Notes: generated by a model not told the origin, from the letters alone. A stretch of DNA of 42,622 bases from Clostridia bacterium (GCA_021153265.1 JAGKTU010000004.1:1-42622), one strand, 5' to 3'. Counted from the stretch's first letter, positions 7,821 to 14,814 are shown. A program made the numbers and translations.

Positions 7821-8264
7821 TTACTCGCCGTGGACGGCGTTGTGGAGTTCGTCGTGATCGAGCTCCTGGAACTTATCGGCGTCGTAGGGGATGTTATTCT
7901 TGTCGAAGTAGTCCTTCAGGGCGTTCTTGATGGCTTCCTCGGCCAGAACAGAGCAGTGCATCTTGTGGGCGGGCAGACCGTCCAGAGCCTCGGCCACGGC
8001 CTTGTTGGTCAGCTCCATAGCTTCGTGGATGGACTTGCCCATGATCATTTCGGTGGCCATGGAGGAGGAGGCGATGGCGCTGCCGCAGCCAAAGGTCTCG
8101 AACTTTACGTCCTCAATGATATCGTTTTCAATCTTCAGATAGATCTTCATGATGTCGCCGCACTTGGCGTTGCCGACTTCGCCTACGCCGCTGGCATCGT
8201 CAATGACGCCAACATTCCGGGGGTGCATAAAATGGTCCATGACCTTCTCGCTATACAGTGCCAT
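7821..8264 (-). CDS. iscU: Fe-S cluster scaffold IscU/NifU N-terminal type
   Basis: A 147-residue scaffold on which 2Fe-2S clusters are built from IscS-derived sulfur. The three ligand cysteines are Cys35 in NAKCGD, Cys60 in FETFGCGSAIASSS and Cys104 in HKMHCSVLAEEA, with the conserved Asp37 and His103 beside them. The N terminus MALYSEKVMDHFMHPRNVG is typical. The protein has a C-terminal extension rich in Asp and His, common in the Clostridia NifU-like form. It lies between iscS and iscR on the same strand, 79 bases after iscS. Confidence 0.93.
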   Translation of the reverse strand: MALYSEKVMDHFMHPRNVGVIDDASGVGEVGNAKCGDIMKIYLKIENDIIEDVKFETFGCGSAIASSSMATEMIMGKSIHEAMELTNKAVAEALDGLPAHKMHCSVLAEEAIKNALKDYFDKNNIPYDADKFQELDHDELHNAVHGE

Positions 8265-8343
8265 ATGTTAATTCTCCTTAATCATTTTTCGTTATTTGAG
8301 CAGCTTCGTTACCGAACACGAATTGCCGGCGGCGGCTCGCCGC

Positions 8344-9531
8344 TTACAGAATATACTCTCTTTTGCCGGTCTGCAGGTCACGCCACACGGGGGACATATT
8401 ACGCAGATAGGCAACCACTTCGGGGACGACCTTGAGGATGTGATCCACTTCCTCATCGGTATTATACTCGCAGAGGGAAAGCCGCAGAGAACCGTGGGCT
8501 ACGTCGTGGACACGGCCGATGGCCAGCAGCACATGGCTGGGGTCAAGAGAACCGGAGGTGCAGGCAGAGCCGGAAGATGCGCAGACACCGTGCATATCCA
8601 GCAGGAGCAGCAGGGCTTCGCCCTCAATGCCCTCGAAGCAGAAGCTGACGTTGCCGGGGAGGCGGTTGACTGCATCGCCGTTCAGGGCGCTGTGGGGAAT
8701 CTGGCTTAAGCCCTCAATCAGCCGGTCACGCATGGCGGCCACACGGGGCATATTCTGGTCGATGTGGTCGCAGGCATCCACCATGGCGGCGGCCATGCCG
8801 CTTACTCCCGCGATGTTCTCGGTGCCGGCGCGCTTGCCGCGCTCCTGTGCGCCGCCGTCGATGAGGTTGGTCAGGGGAATGCCCCGACGGGCGTACAGTG
8901 CGCCCACGCCCTTGGGGCCGTGGAACTTGTGGCCGGAGAGGCTCAGCATGTCGATGTTCTGCTCCTTGACGTTGATGTGCAGATGGCCGACGGCCTGCAC
9001 CGCGTCGGTGTGGAAGAGGACACCGGCCTGCTTACACACAGCGCCAATCTCGGCGATGGGCAGGACGGAACCGATCTCGTTGTTGGCATACATGACGGTG
9101 ACCAGACAGGTGTCGGGGCGGATGGCGTCGCGAACCTGCTGGGCGGTGATGTTGTGACCTTCCTTCACATCCAGATAGGTCACTTCGTAGCCTTCCTTCT
9201 CCAGCCGCTGGAGGGTGTGCAGCACGGCGTGGTGCTCAAAAGCGGTGGAGATGATGTGCTTCTTTCCCTTCCGTGCGCCGAAAATGGCTGCGGAGCGGAT
9301 GGCCTGATTGTCGGCCTCGCTGCCGCCGGAGGTGAAGGTGATCTCCCGGGGCTCGCAGCCAAGGCACTTGGCCACAGAGGCGCGGGCGGCATCCAGAGCT
9401 TCTTTAGCTTCCTGACCCACGGAGTGGAGGCTGGAGGGGTTGCCGTAGATTTTATTGAAATAGGGCAGCATGGCATCGATGGCCGTTTGGCTCATGGCGG
9501 TGGTTGCTGCGTTATCGGCGTAGACGTACAT
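8344..9531 (-). CDS. iscS: Cysteine desulfurase
   Basis: A 395-residue PLP enzyme converting cysteine to alanine and passing persulfide sulfur to IscU. The PLP lysine is Lys202 in LSGHKFHGPKG; His101 and Asp176 (FHTDAVQA) fit the cofactor site; the persulfide cysteine is Cys324 in SSGSACTSGS. The N terminus YADNAATT is standard for the NifS/IscS class V fold. GGAGG on the minus strand (9542-9546) fixes the start at 9531. It is first in the operon, transcribed from the promoter at 9577-9605. Confidence 0.93.
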   Translation of the reverse strand: MYVYADNAATTAMSQTAIDAMLPYFNKIYGNPSSLHSVGQEAKEALDAARASVAKCLGCEPREITFTSGGSEADNQAIRSAAIFGARKGKKHIISTAFEHHAVLHTLQRLEKEGYEVTYLDVKEGHNITAQQVRDAIRPDTCLVTVMYANNEIGSVLPIAEIGAVCKQAGVLFHTDAVQAVGHLHINVKEQNIDMLSLSGHKFHGPKGVGALYARRGIPLTNLIDGGAQERGKRAGTENIAGVSGMAAAMVDACDHIDQNMPRVAAMRDRLIEGLSQIPHSALNGDAVNRLPGNVSFCFEGIEGEALLLLLDMHGVCASSGSACTSGSLDPSHVLLAIGRVHDVAHGSLRLSLCEYNTDEEVDHILKVVPEVVAYLRNMSPVWRDLQTGKREYIL

Positions 9532-9553
9532 ATATGAGATACCTCCTTCGGTA

Positions 9554-9613
9554 TTTACCTAGTAATTCTATGGGTAATGATAGCATGGTTTACCTACTGT
9601 GTCAATAGGTAAA
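9554..9613 (-). promoter_or_regulatory. isc promoter with two palindromic operators
   Basis: On the minus strand, TTGACA (9600-9605) and TATCAT (9577-9582) are exactly 17 bases apart. Operator 2 has 8-base arms TTTACCTA (9589-9596) and TAGGTAAA (9606-9613) and covers the -35. Operator 1 (9554-9578) repeats the same TTTACCTA arm with an imperfect partner ATGGGTAA and touches the -10 and start site. Binding at either would block transcription. The likely binder is the IscR-like protein of this operon. Confidence 0.8.
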
Positions 9614-9623
9614 TGGATAATAT

Positions 9624-10082
9624 CTAGGAAAGGCGGTCCTCCAGAATGGCGACAAACTCCGAAAGACCTTTCCGGTCTTCTTCGGTGAAGCGGCCGATGT
9701 GGGGACTGTCGATGTCCAGAACGCCCCAAATCTCACCCCTGACATGGATGGGCAGCACGATTTCAGAGTTGGAGGCACAGTCGCAGGCGATGTGGCCGGG
9801 GAATTGGTGGACATCCGGCACGAGCTGGATGCGGTCTTCCGCCACGGCGGTGCCGCAGACGCCCTTGCCCACGGGAATCAGAATGCAGGCAGGCTTACCC
9901 TGAAACGGGCCGAGAACCAGTGCGCCGTCGGTCATTTTGTAAAAGCCTGCCCAGTTGATGCCGGGCATCTCCTGCCACAAAAGGGCGGCGGCGTTGGCAA
10001 GGTTGGCGGTTTCATAGGGGACGCCTTCCGTGAGGGCGGCAAGCTGGGCGTTGAGAGAAGTGTAATCGGTAACGTAGTTCAT
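9624..10082 (-). CDS. msrC: Free methionine-R-sulfoxide reductase (GAF domain)
   Basis: A 152-residue single GAF-domain enzyme that reduces free methionine-R-sulfoxide. The three cysteines used in catalysis and resolution are present with the family spacing: Cys66 (KPACILIP), Cys76 (GKGVCGTAV) and Cys100 (GHIACDCASNS), 10 and 24 residues apart as in the E. coli enzyme. WAGFYKM and VLPIHVRGEIWGVLDIDSP are diagnostic GAF motifs. It lies upstream of the isc promoter on the same strand, 10 bases from operator 2, so an oxidative stress link is plausible. Its own promoter was not identified. Confidence 0.9.
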   Translation of the reverse strand: MNYVTDYTSLNAQLAALTEGVPYETANLANAAALLWQEMPGINWAGFYKMTDGALVLGPFQGKPACILIPVGKGVCGTAVAEDRIQLVPDVHQFPGHIACDCASNSEIVLPIHVRGEIWGVLDIDSPHIGRFTEEDRKGLSEFVAILEDRLS

Positions 10083-10254
10083 ATGTGCATTCCTCGCTGT
10101 TTTGTTTTCTATTTATTTTAATAAACAGATTGAAAAATCGCAAGATAAATTGTGGAATTGTTTCCGGGCTATCCCTCATTTTTCGACATTTTCAGCGGTT
10201 ACGAACTTTTCGCCGGGTCATATTAAGAGTGCAGACGAAAAGGAGGGCTGTGCT

Positions 10255-11223
10255 ATGAAAAAAAGATGGATCTCGGCTGCGGCGGTGGTTTTATGTGCGA
10301 TGCTGCTGCCCCAGCCGGTTTTGGCGGCGGAAAGTCTGATCCCGGTGGGACGGGTGATCGGATTGGAATTGCAGGATGATTCGGTGATGGTGGCCGGGTT
10401 TGACGAAAAATTGAGTAAAAATGCAAAGAAAGCCGGGCTGAAGGTAGGGGACGAGATTTTGAAGGTGGATAACACCCCGGTGGACTGCACCGAAGATGTG
10501 AGAAATGCGCTGCAGCGATGCACCGGCGATGTGGAACTGCTGGTGGAACGGGACGGCAAAGAGCTGAAGCTGACTATGGCGCCTCGGGAGACTGGGGACG
10601 GGAAGCGGCTGGGTGTCTATCTTCGACAGGGCATCGCAGGCATCGGTACCGTGACCTATTATGACCCGGATACCGGGTCGTTCGGCGCGCTGGGGCATGG
10701 GGTGAACAATAGCCGGGGGCAGATCCTGGCGATGACATCCGGGAGCGCCTATCAGGGCAGGGTGCAGTCGGTGACCCGGGGCAAGGTGGGCGCGCCGGGA
10801 CAGCTGAAGGGCGCAGCGGCTTCTCACATCCCGGTGGCGGAGCTGAGCCGCAATACGCCCCAGGGGATTTTTGGCAAAACGACCATCGGATGGCTGGGAA
10901 AGCCTGTGCCGGTGGGGGCATTTGAAGATGTGAAAACCGGGGCGGCTACCATCCGTTCCACGGTCAACGGGGAAGAACCTCAGGAGTATTCTGTGGAAAT
11001 TCTGAAGATTTATCCAAAAGACCGGAAAGATAACCGGAATTTTCTGATTCGGGTCACAGACCCCGAACTGCTGAAGACCACCGGGGGCATCGTGCAGGGA
11101 ATGTCCGGCTCGCCCATCATCCAAGACGGCAAACTGGTCGGCGCTGTCACCCACGTCCTCGTCAACGATCCCACAACGGGATATGGCATCTTCATCGAAA
11201 ACATGTTAGACGCGGCAGCATAG
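10255..11223 (+). CDS. spoIVB: SpoIVB-family PDZ serine peptidase with a recoded 3' end
   Basis: A 322-residue secreted peptidase. In sporulation SpoIVB is made in the forespore and cleaves SpoIVFA to trigger SigK activation. AGGAGG at 10241-10246 supports the ATG at 10255. A signal segment (residues 1-25) leads to a PDZ domain (about 35-110) and the S55 peptidase domain. Likely catalytic residues are His148 (FGALGHGV), Asp269 (VTDPELL) and Ser284 (QGMSGSPII). Codons through about residue 282 favour G-ending forms. From Met283 to the stop they switch to C-ending forms (GTC, CTC, AAC), and a second, native-looking copy of this tail lies at 11774. The protein is full length. Confidence 0.88.
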   Translation: MKKRWISAAAVVLCAMLLPQPVLAAESLIPVGRVIGLELQDDSVMVAGFDEKLSKNAKKAGLKVGDEILKVDNTPVDCTEDVRNALQRCTGDVELLVERDGKELKLTMAPRETGDGKRLGVYLRQGIAGIGTVTYYDPDTGSFGALGHGVNNSRGQILAMTSGSAYQGRVQSVTRGKVGAPGQLKGAAASHIPVAELSRNTPQGIFGKTTIGWLGKPVPVGAFEDVKTGAATIRSTVNGEEPQEYSVEILKIYPKDRKDNRNFLIRVTDPELLKTTGGIVQGMSGSPIIQDGKLVGAVTHVLVNDPTTGYGIFIENMLDAAA

Positions 11224-11225
11224 AA

Positions 11226-11257
11226 ATGAAGGGGCTGTAAACCAACAGCCCCTTCAT
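11226..11257 (+). terminator. Terminator after spoIVB
   Basis: ATGAAGGGGCTG (11226-11237) pairs with CAGCCCCTTCAT (11246-11257) around an 8-base loop and is followed by a short T-rich stretch. It lies within the acquired segment, so the insertion brought its own terminator or created one. Confidence 0.75.
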
Positions 11258-11262
11258 TGTAT

Positions 11263-11499
11263 CTATATTCCATATACGCGTGTCTTTATTATTCCCTCAC
11301 TATCTGGATTTACACCAATATGAGAATTCTTGTAAACAACCATTTCAGCTGAACATTTAGGACATATTGCGTAGTCTAATAACTCATCTGTATCAGCTGT
11401 ATAGTATTCGTAATGGGAGGAATTACCGGGTATCGAATGGGCAAGGTGAAGAAACTTGTGGTTACATTTATAGCAGATGATGTCGCGAAAATGATACAT
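11263..11499 (-). CDS. Small zinc-ribbon protein
   Basis: A 78-residue protein with two CxxC knuckles: Cys9/Cys12 (ICYKCNHKF) and Cys46/Cys49 (AICPKCSAEM), expected to bind one zinc ion. The rest is polar with no membrane segment. The codons are AT-rich compared with surrounding genes. A minus-strand promoter with an extended -10 (TGATATAAT) lies 40 bases upstream, and a purine-rich site precedes the ATG at 11499. It is the only gene in the segment inserted in spoIVB. The function is unknown; such ribbons often bind nucleic acid or regulate transcription. Confidence 0.6.
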   Translation of the reverse strand: MYHFRDIICYKCNHKFLHLAHSIPGNSSHYEYYTADTDELLDYAICPKCSAEMVVYKNSHIGVNPDSEGIIKTRVYGI

Positions 11500-11770
11500 A
11501 ATCTTTCTCCTTTTTAAGCATTCGAAATATTATTATGATTATATCATATATTGCATTCAATTAAAAGTACTGGCAATAAACAAACCGACGGTCCGGCAAA
11601 TATCAGAATTTATCGAAAAGGAAAGAAAAATTAAAAGTCTCCTTTTTCGACAATTCATCTATGTCAACTTAGGGATCGCGGGTGAGGTGTGTAAAAACCT
11701 GCCTTTTACCTGCAAAAACGCATAAAAACCGTAGAAAAACATAAAATTTATTTGTCCCACACTTGACATC
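11500..11770. other. AT-rich non-coding DNA of the spoIVB insertion
   Basis: No coding frame is supported in these 271 bases. They hold the zinc-ribbon promoter, many A and T runs, and an inverted repeat CGAAAAGGA (11614-11622) / TCCTTTTTCG (11640-11649) that could form a hairpin. The composition differs sharply from the GC-rich flanks, supporting foreign origin. Confidence 0.55.
11538..11566 (-). promoter_or_regulatory. Promoter of the zinc-ribbon gene
   Basis: Minus-strand TATAAT (11538-11543) with a TGA extension and a weak -35 TTTTAA (11561-11566) at 17-base spacing. The extended -10 compensates for the poor -35. Confidence 0.55.
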
Positions 11771-11896
11771 AGCGTGAGCGGCTCGCCGATCATTCAGGAT
11801 GGAAGGCTCATCGGCGCGGTGACCCATGTGCTGGTGAATGATCCGACGACGGGGTATGGAATCTATATTGAAAATATGCTGGATGCGGCGGCATAA
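11771..11896 (+). pseudogene. Displaced native 3' end of spoIVB
   Basis: In frame to the TAA at 11894, this segment encodes the last 40 residues of SpoIVB (from SGSPIIQDG to ENMLDAAA). Compared with the functional tail, 36 of 40 residues are identical but only 13 of those 36 use the same codon. Its codons (GTG, CTG, CCG, GCG) match the body of spoIVB, and it runs straight into the Shine-Dalgarno of the next gene (AAAGGAGG). It therefore looks like the original gene end cut off by the insertion. It lacks a start site. Confidence 0.85.
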
Positions 11897-11907
11897 AGGA
11901 GGAAATT

Positions 11908-12090
11908 ATGGACTTTTACAAAGTACCCATTGGATTTGGAATGGAACTGGCGATGAATGCGCCGGCCATGGCGGCCTATGCCGCCATGAGCGAAGGGGAA
12001 AAGCAGATTGTCTTGCAAAAAGCCCACAATGCCAGATCCAAAAAGGAAATGCACACATTGGTGGCAGGTTTGGCAAAGGAAATGATGTAA
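11908..12090 (+). CDS. Small conserved-looking hypothetical protein
   Basis: A 60-residue helical protein (MDFYKVPIGFGMELAMNAPA; KKEMHTLVAGLAKEMM) with no cysteine and no clear membrane segment. AGGAGG lies just upstream of the ATG, and it follows the displaced spoIVB end by 11 bases, so it was probably once co-transcribed with spoIVB. The insertion and its terminator now separate it from that promoter. A strong terminator follows at 12097. The function is not recognised. Confidence 0.65.
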   Translation: MDFYKVPIGFGMELAMNAPAMAAYAAMSEGEKQIVLQKAHNARSKKEMHTLVAGLAKEMM

Positions 12091-12096
12091 CCGGGC

Positions 12097-12124
12097 GAGG
12101 GCGGCACAGCAGCCGCCCTCTTTT
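12097..12124 (+). terminator. Rho-independent terminator
   Basis: GAGGGCGGC (12097-12105) pairs with GCCGCCCTC (12112-12120), followed by TTTTCTT. Confidence 0.9.
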
Positions 12125-12125
12125 C

Positions 12126-12153
12126 TTGCCTTTTTCCGTTTTTGTGATATGAT
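12126..12153 (+). promoter_or_regulatory. Candidate promoter of the PPC-domain gene
   Basis: TTGCCT (12126-12131) and TATGAT (12148-12153) are 16 bases apart, 45 bases before the ATG at 12199. Confidence 0.5.
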
Positions 12154-12198
12154 AAAGATAGAAATGGACGGAAAGTCCCGGATACATGGGAGGGTTCT

Positions 12199-12603
12199 AT
12201 GAAAAGTTACGCTGTGCGCCTGAGACGGGGCGCAGACCTGATGCAATCGATTGAGGAATTTTGTGTAAAAAATGCCATTAAAGCCGGTGTTGTGCTCAGT
12301 GCGGTGGGATGCGTGTCCAAAGGCCGGGTCCGGGATGCCAGTGGTGTCACCATCGTGGACATTGACGAGCATATGGAAATCGTGTCCCTGATGGGAACAG
12401 TGTCGGAAAAGCGCTGCCATCTGCATGTATCCTTTTCCAAGGAGGACTTATCCGTAGTCGGCGGCCATCTGGTGGTGGGAAATATCATCAATACCACCTG
12501 TGAATTGGTTATCGGCGAGCTGGAAGGCTACGTTTATGACGTGGAATTCGATGAAGAAACCGGCTATAAAGAACTGATCATCCGGCAAGCGGATGGTGCG
12601 TAA
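12199..12603 (+). CDS. PPC-domain (DUF296) protein
   Basis: A 134-residue single PPC domain, the plant-and-prokaryote conserved fold also seen in AT-hook DNA-binding proteins. Characteristic pieces are GADLMQSIEEFCVKNAIKAG, SAVGCVSKG, and the metal-site-like CHLHVSFSKEDLSVVGGHL, where the HxH residues line a trimer pocket in known structures. GGGAGG precedes the ATG. The bacterial role is poorly known; DNA binding is often annotated but not shown here. It is a monocistronic gene by its own promoter, downstream of a terminator. Confidence 0.85.
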   Translation: MKSYAVRLRRGADLMQSIEEFCVKNAIKAGVVLSAVGCVSKGRVRDASGVTIVDIDEHMEIVSLMGTVSEKRCHLHVSFSKEDLSVVGGHLVVGNIINTTCELVIGELEGYVYDVEFDEETGYKELIIRQADGA

Positions 12604-12720
12604 ATTTTCCGCGGAGAAAAGGCGGTGATGGTGTGGACAAGGGATTAAAGTTGCTGTTTGCGACCTGTTGGGATGGGAAATTGTGGGGCGAGATGGGATT
12701 GATGAATGGGAGTGTTTGCT

Positions 12721-13011
12721 ATGATCGAAAAGGATGACTGGAGATTGAGTGTGGGGCCTGTATATGGCAATGAAGAGAAGTTTCGGAACATCCCTCTATA
12801 CTACATACCCTTCCAACCGCTTTCGGAACGCTGGGATCACGAGCACTGTGTGTTCTGCTGGGATAAATTCTATCTCCATCCGGAGTGTTTGCGGGAGGGA
12901 TACTGCACCAGACCTCAGAATGCCCCGGATGCAGACTGGATTTGCCCGGAATGCTATGAGGATTTCAAGGAGATGTTTGGCTGGACTCTTAAGAAAGGAA
13001 CTTCTAAATGA
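12721..13011 (+). CDS. Cysteine-rich small protein, possible zinc binding
   Basis: A 96-residue protein when started at the ATG at 12721, which has GGGAG 8 bases upstream (12708-12712); an ATG at 12706 lies within that site. The centre is rich in Cys and His: HEHCVFCWDKFYLHPECL, YCTRPQ and WICPECYEDF, enough for one or two zinc sites. It overlaps the following gene by four bases (ATGA), so the pair is translated together. No family is recognised. Small two-gene sets of this type are often orphan immunity proteins, but no toxin gene is next to them. Confidence 0.6.
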   Translation: MIEKDDWRLSVGPVYGNEEKFRNIPLYYIPFQPLSERWDHEHCVFCWDKFYLHPECLREGYCTRPQNAPDADWICPECYEDFKEMFGWTLKKGTSK

Positions 13012-13475
13012 CATCTGTAAACGATATATTTAGCCCTGTGAACCAGCTAATCGGGCAAACGCTTACCGACCTGGGTGCATACCACGATGTGCTGATTTTG
13101 CGATTTGGCGAGTATGAGATTCACGTGAGCTGCTTTGCGAGAATTCTCCATAATCGCGAAATTCTCTTAACTACCCAAGACTATCAAAGCTGGGATAAAG
13201 AGGACTATAGGCATAACGATATGTATCTTAATATTGCAAAACACGGTGCGGCAGTCATTGGACAGAGGGTTCGTTCTGTTGATGTTACTCCGACAAATGA
13301 CTTGTTTGTTGTACTGGAAAACGATGCCCAAATCGAGGTTTTTTGCAGTCAAGGGAGCCACAGCTTTTCCGAAGAGGAGGAACAGTGGTTCTTTTACAAA
13401 CCGAAGGATTCCTCCTACCCCAATATGGCGGTGTATCCTTCGGGCGCGGAGAAATGGATCAGCGAATCGGAATGA
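13008..13475 (+). CDS. Hypothetical protein, possibly immunity-like
   Basis: A 155-residue soluble, beta-rich acidic protein (DVLILRFGEYEIHVSCFARIL; SVDVTPTNDLFVVLENDAQIEV) coupled by ATGA to the cysteine-rich gene. Its AT content is higher than its neighbours, with codons such as TTA, ATA and AAT, pointing to recent transfer. The overall look recalls small immunity-type proteins of polymorphic toxin systems, but this is a weak impression rather than a match. A terminator follows at once. Confidence 0.55.
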   Translation: MTSVNDIFSPVNQLIGQTLTDLGAYHDVLILRFGEYEIHVSCFARILHNREILLTTQDYQSWDKEDYRHNDMYLNIAKHGAAVIGQRVRSVDVTPTNDLFVVLENDAQIEVFCSQGSHSFSEEEEQWFFYKPKDSSYPNMAVYPSGAEKWISESE

Positions 13476-13477
13476 AA

Positions 13478-13507
13478 CCGGAAGCGGATGCTTCCGGGGG
13501 TTTTGTG
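13478..13507 (+). terminator. Terminator after the two-gene hypothetical unit
   Basis: CCGGAAGC (13478-13485) pairs with GCTTCCGG (13490-13497) around GGAT, followed by GGGTTTTGTG. Confidence 0.75.
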
Positions 13508-13577
13508 ATGTTGTCACGGAAATATTCTTAAAAAATGCGTATGCTATAGCCAGAAGATAACAAGGAGGTAAACGAAT

Positions 13578-14324
13578 ATGCGTTTAGAGAATAAAGTTGC
13601 CATCATCACCGGCGGAAGCCGCGGAATCGGCTTTGCTACGGCAGATAAATTTTTGAAAGAGGGTGCTACGGTGATCCTCACCGCCAGCTCTCAGGCTTCC
13701 GCCGAGGCTGCGGTTGAGAAACTCAAGGCAAAATACCCGGAAGCGACTATTGCCGGCATCAGCCCGAATCTTTCCAGTCTGGAATCCGTGAGAAGTGCCT
13801 TCCGGGAAGCCACGGGAAAATACGGCTGTGTGGATATTCTGGTGAACAACGCCGGTGTTTCTGAAAGCACCCCCTTCATGGACTACACCGAGGAAACCTT
13901 CGACAAGGTCATGGACTTAAACGTCAAGGGTGTGTTCAACGCCACCCGGGCGGCGGCTGAGTGCATGGTGGCAAGAGGCAAGGGCGTGATCCTCAACACC
14001 TCTTCCATGGTCAGCATCTCCGGTCAGCCCAGCGGCTTTGCGTATCCGGCTTCCAAGTTCGCGGTGAACGGTCTGACGGTGTCTCTCGCCCGGGAACTGG
14101 GGCCTAAGGGCATCCGGGTCAACGCGGTAGCCCCCGGCATCACCGAGACTGACATGATGAAGGCTGTTCCCAAGGAGGTCATCGAGCCGATGATCGCCCG
14201 GATCCCCCTGCGGCGCTTAGGTCAGCCCGAGGACATCGCCAACGCATTCGTCTTTTTGGCATCGGACGAAGCGTCCTATATCACCGGCGTGGTGCTGAGC
14301 GTGGACGGCATGGCAAGAAGCTAA
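13578..14324 (+). CDS. Short-chain dehydrogenase/reductase (FabG-like)
   Basis: A 248-residue classical SDR using NAD(P)H. The cofactor motif TGGSRGIG starts at residue 11, NNAG is at 90-93, the catalytic serine is in NTSSMVS (142-143), and Tyr156 and Lys160 form YPASK. The C terminus GVVLSVDGMARS is typical. AAGGAGG sits upstream of the ATG. Substrate cannot be read from sequence: 3-oxoacyl-ACP, sugar or steroid are all possible, and no fatty acid genes adjoin it. The gene is monocistronic, with a palindrome at 14325 directly after the stop. Confidence 0.88.
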   Translation: MRLENKVAIITGGSRGIGFATADKFLKEGATVILTASSQASAEAAVEKLKAKYPEATIAGISPNLSSLESVRSAFREATGKYGCVDILVNNAGVSESTPFMDYTEETFDKVMDLNVKGVFNATRAAAECMVARGKGVILNTSSMVSISGQPSGFAYPASKFAVNGLTVSLARELGPKGIRVNAVAPGITETDMMKAVPKEVIEPMIARIPLRRLGQPEDIANAFVFLASDEASYITGVVLSVDGMARS

Positions 14325-14339
14325 TGTGACCAGATCACA
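14325..14339. promoter_or_regulatory. Perfect palindrome between SDR and thioredoxin genes
   Basis: TGTGA (14325-14329) and TCACA (14335-14339) flank five bases. It lies 60 bases before trxA and may be an operator. It resembles a CRP/FNR half-site pair, but the spacer is five rather than six bases. Confidence 0.35.
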
Positions 14340-14398
14340 GAAATTATCGAAAAAATCGGTTAAAATATCCCTACAAAAGAAATAAGGAGGCATGCATT

Positions 14399-14704
14399 AT
14401 GGCAGCTATCAATATCAATCAGTTCAATTATCACAGCGAGGTGCTGGAATCCGAGAAGAAGGTCCTGCTGGACTTCTGGGCGCCCTGGTGCGGCCCTTGC
14501 CGGATGGTGGTACCCATCGTGGAGGAAATCGCCAAGGAACGGCCGGACATCAAGGTGGGCAAGATCAATGTGGACGAAGAGCCGGAGCTGGCAAGACAGT
14601 TCGGCATCGTCAGCATCCCCACGCTGGTGGTCATGGAAAACGGCCGGATCACGGAGCAGGCTCGGGGCGCACGGCCCAAGAAGGCCATCCTCGATATGCT
14701 GTAA
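14399..14704 (+). CDS. trxA: Thioredoxin
   Basis: A 101-residue thioredoxin that reduces protein disulfides. The active site is WCGPC with Cys31 and Cys34, preceded by LLDFWAP. The cis-proline motif is SIPTLVVMENG. The length is normal for a stand-alone thioredoxin, with no signal peptide, so it is cytoplasmic. AAGGAGG precedes the ATG. It is followed by its own terminator, and thioredoxin reductase is not nearby. Confidence 0.95.
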   Translation: MAAININQFNYHSEVLESEKKVLLDFWAPWCGPCRMVVPIVEEIAKERPDIKVGKINVDEEPELARQFGIVSIPTLVVMENGRITEQARGARPKKAILDML

Positions 14705-14711
14705 ACAGTTG

Positions 14712-14745
14712 CAGGGGCAGCAAAAGCTGCCCCTGTCAACATTTT
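14712..14745 (+). terminator. Terminator after trxA
   Basis: CAGGGGCAGC (14712-14721) pairs with GCTGCCCCTG (14726-14735) around AAAA, followed by TCAACATTTT. Confidence 0.85.
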
Positions 14746-14749
14746 ATCC

Positions 14750-14778
14750 TTGACACGAATTGGGAAAAATCGGATAAT
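14750..14778 (+). promoter_or_regulatory. SigA-type promoter of the SH3 lipoprotein gene
   Basis: TTGACA (14750-14755) and GATAAT (14773-14778) with a 17-base spacer, 36 bases before the ATG at 14815. Confidence 0.75.
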
Positions 14779-14814
14779 GTGGGTAGAAATCAAATTTACA
14801 GGAGGTAAAACGGT

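Larger units (their letters stand above)
11106..11787. mobile_element. Small insertion in spoIVB that rebuilds the 3' end of its target
   Basis: The 9-base string CGGCTCGCC occurs at 11106-11114 in the intact gene and again at 11779-11787 at the start of the displaced native tail, 673 bases apart. Between them lie a recoded spoIVB tail, a terminator, a minus-strand zinc-ribbon gene and about 270 bases of AT-rich non-coding DNA. This layout fits an integrative element that carries a replacement for the gene end it cuts off. No recombinase is present, so it may be a deletion remnant or a non-autonomous element. Exact ends are uncertain. Confidence 0.6.

Noticed and set aside
8265..8343. Possible small gene or attenuator between iscS and iscU
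   Set aside because: Only 79 bases with a weak GC-rich stem and no T-run; nothing could be supported.
10219..10225. SigG-type -10 (CATATTA) for spoIVB
   Set aside because: The -10 word fits, but no acceptable -35 is found at the needed distance.
10102..10254. Longer N terminus for spoIVB from an ATG at 10102
   Set aside because: The extension lacks a ribosome site, and the ATG at 10255 has AGGAGG plus a signal peptide right after it.
12633..12737. Small 34-codon frame starting at GTG ahead of the cysteine-rich gene
   Set aside because: It overlaps the next start and reads plausibly, but there is no homology, and the ribosome site is weak. It may be a leader peptide; not supported enough to list as a gene.
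14325..14339. CRP binding site
   Set aside because: The spacer is five bases instead of six and no CRP-type gene is nearby, so only a generic palindrome is claimed.
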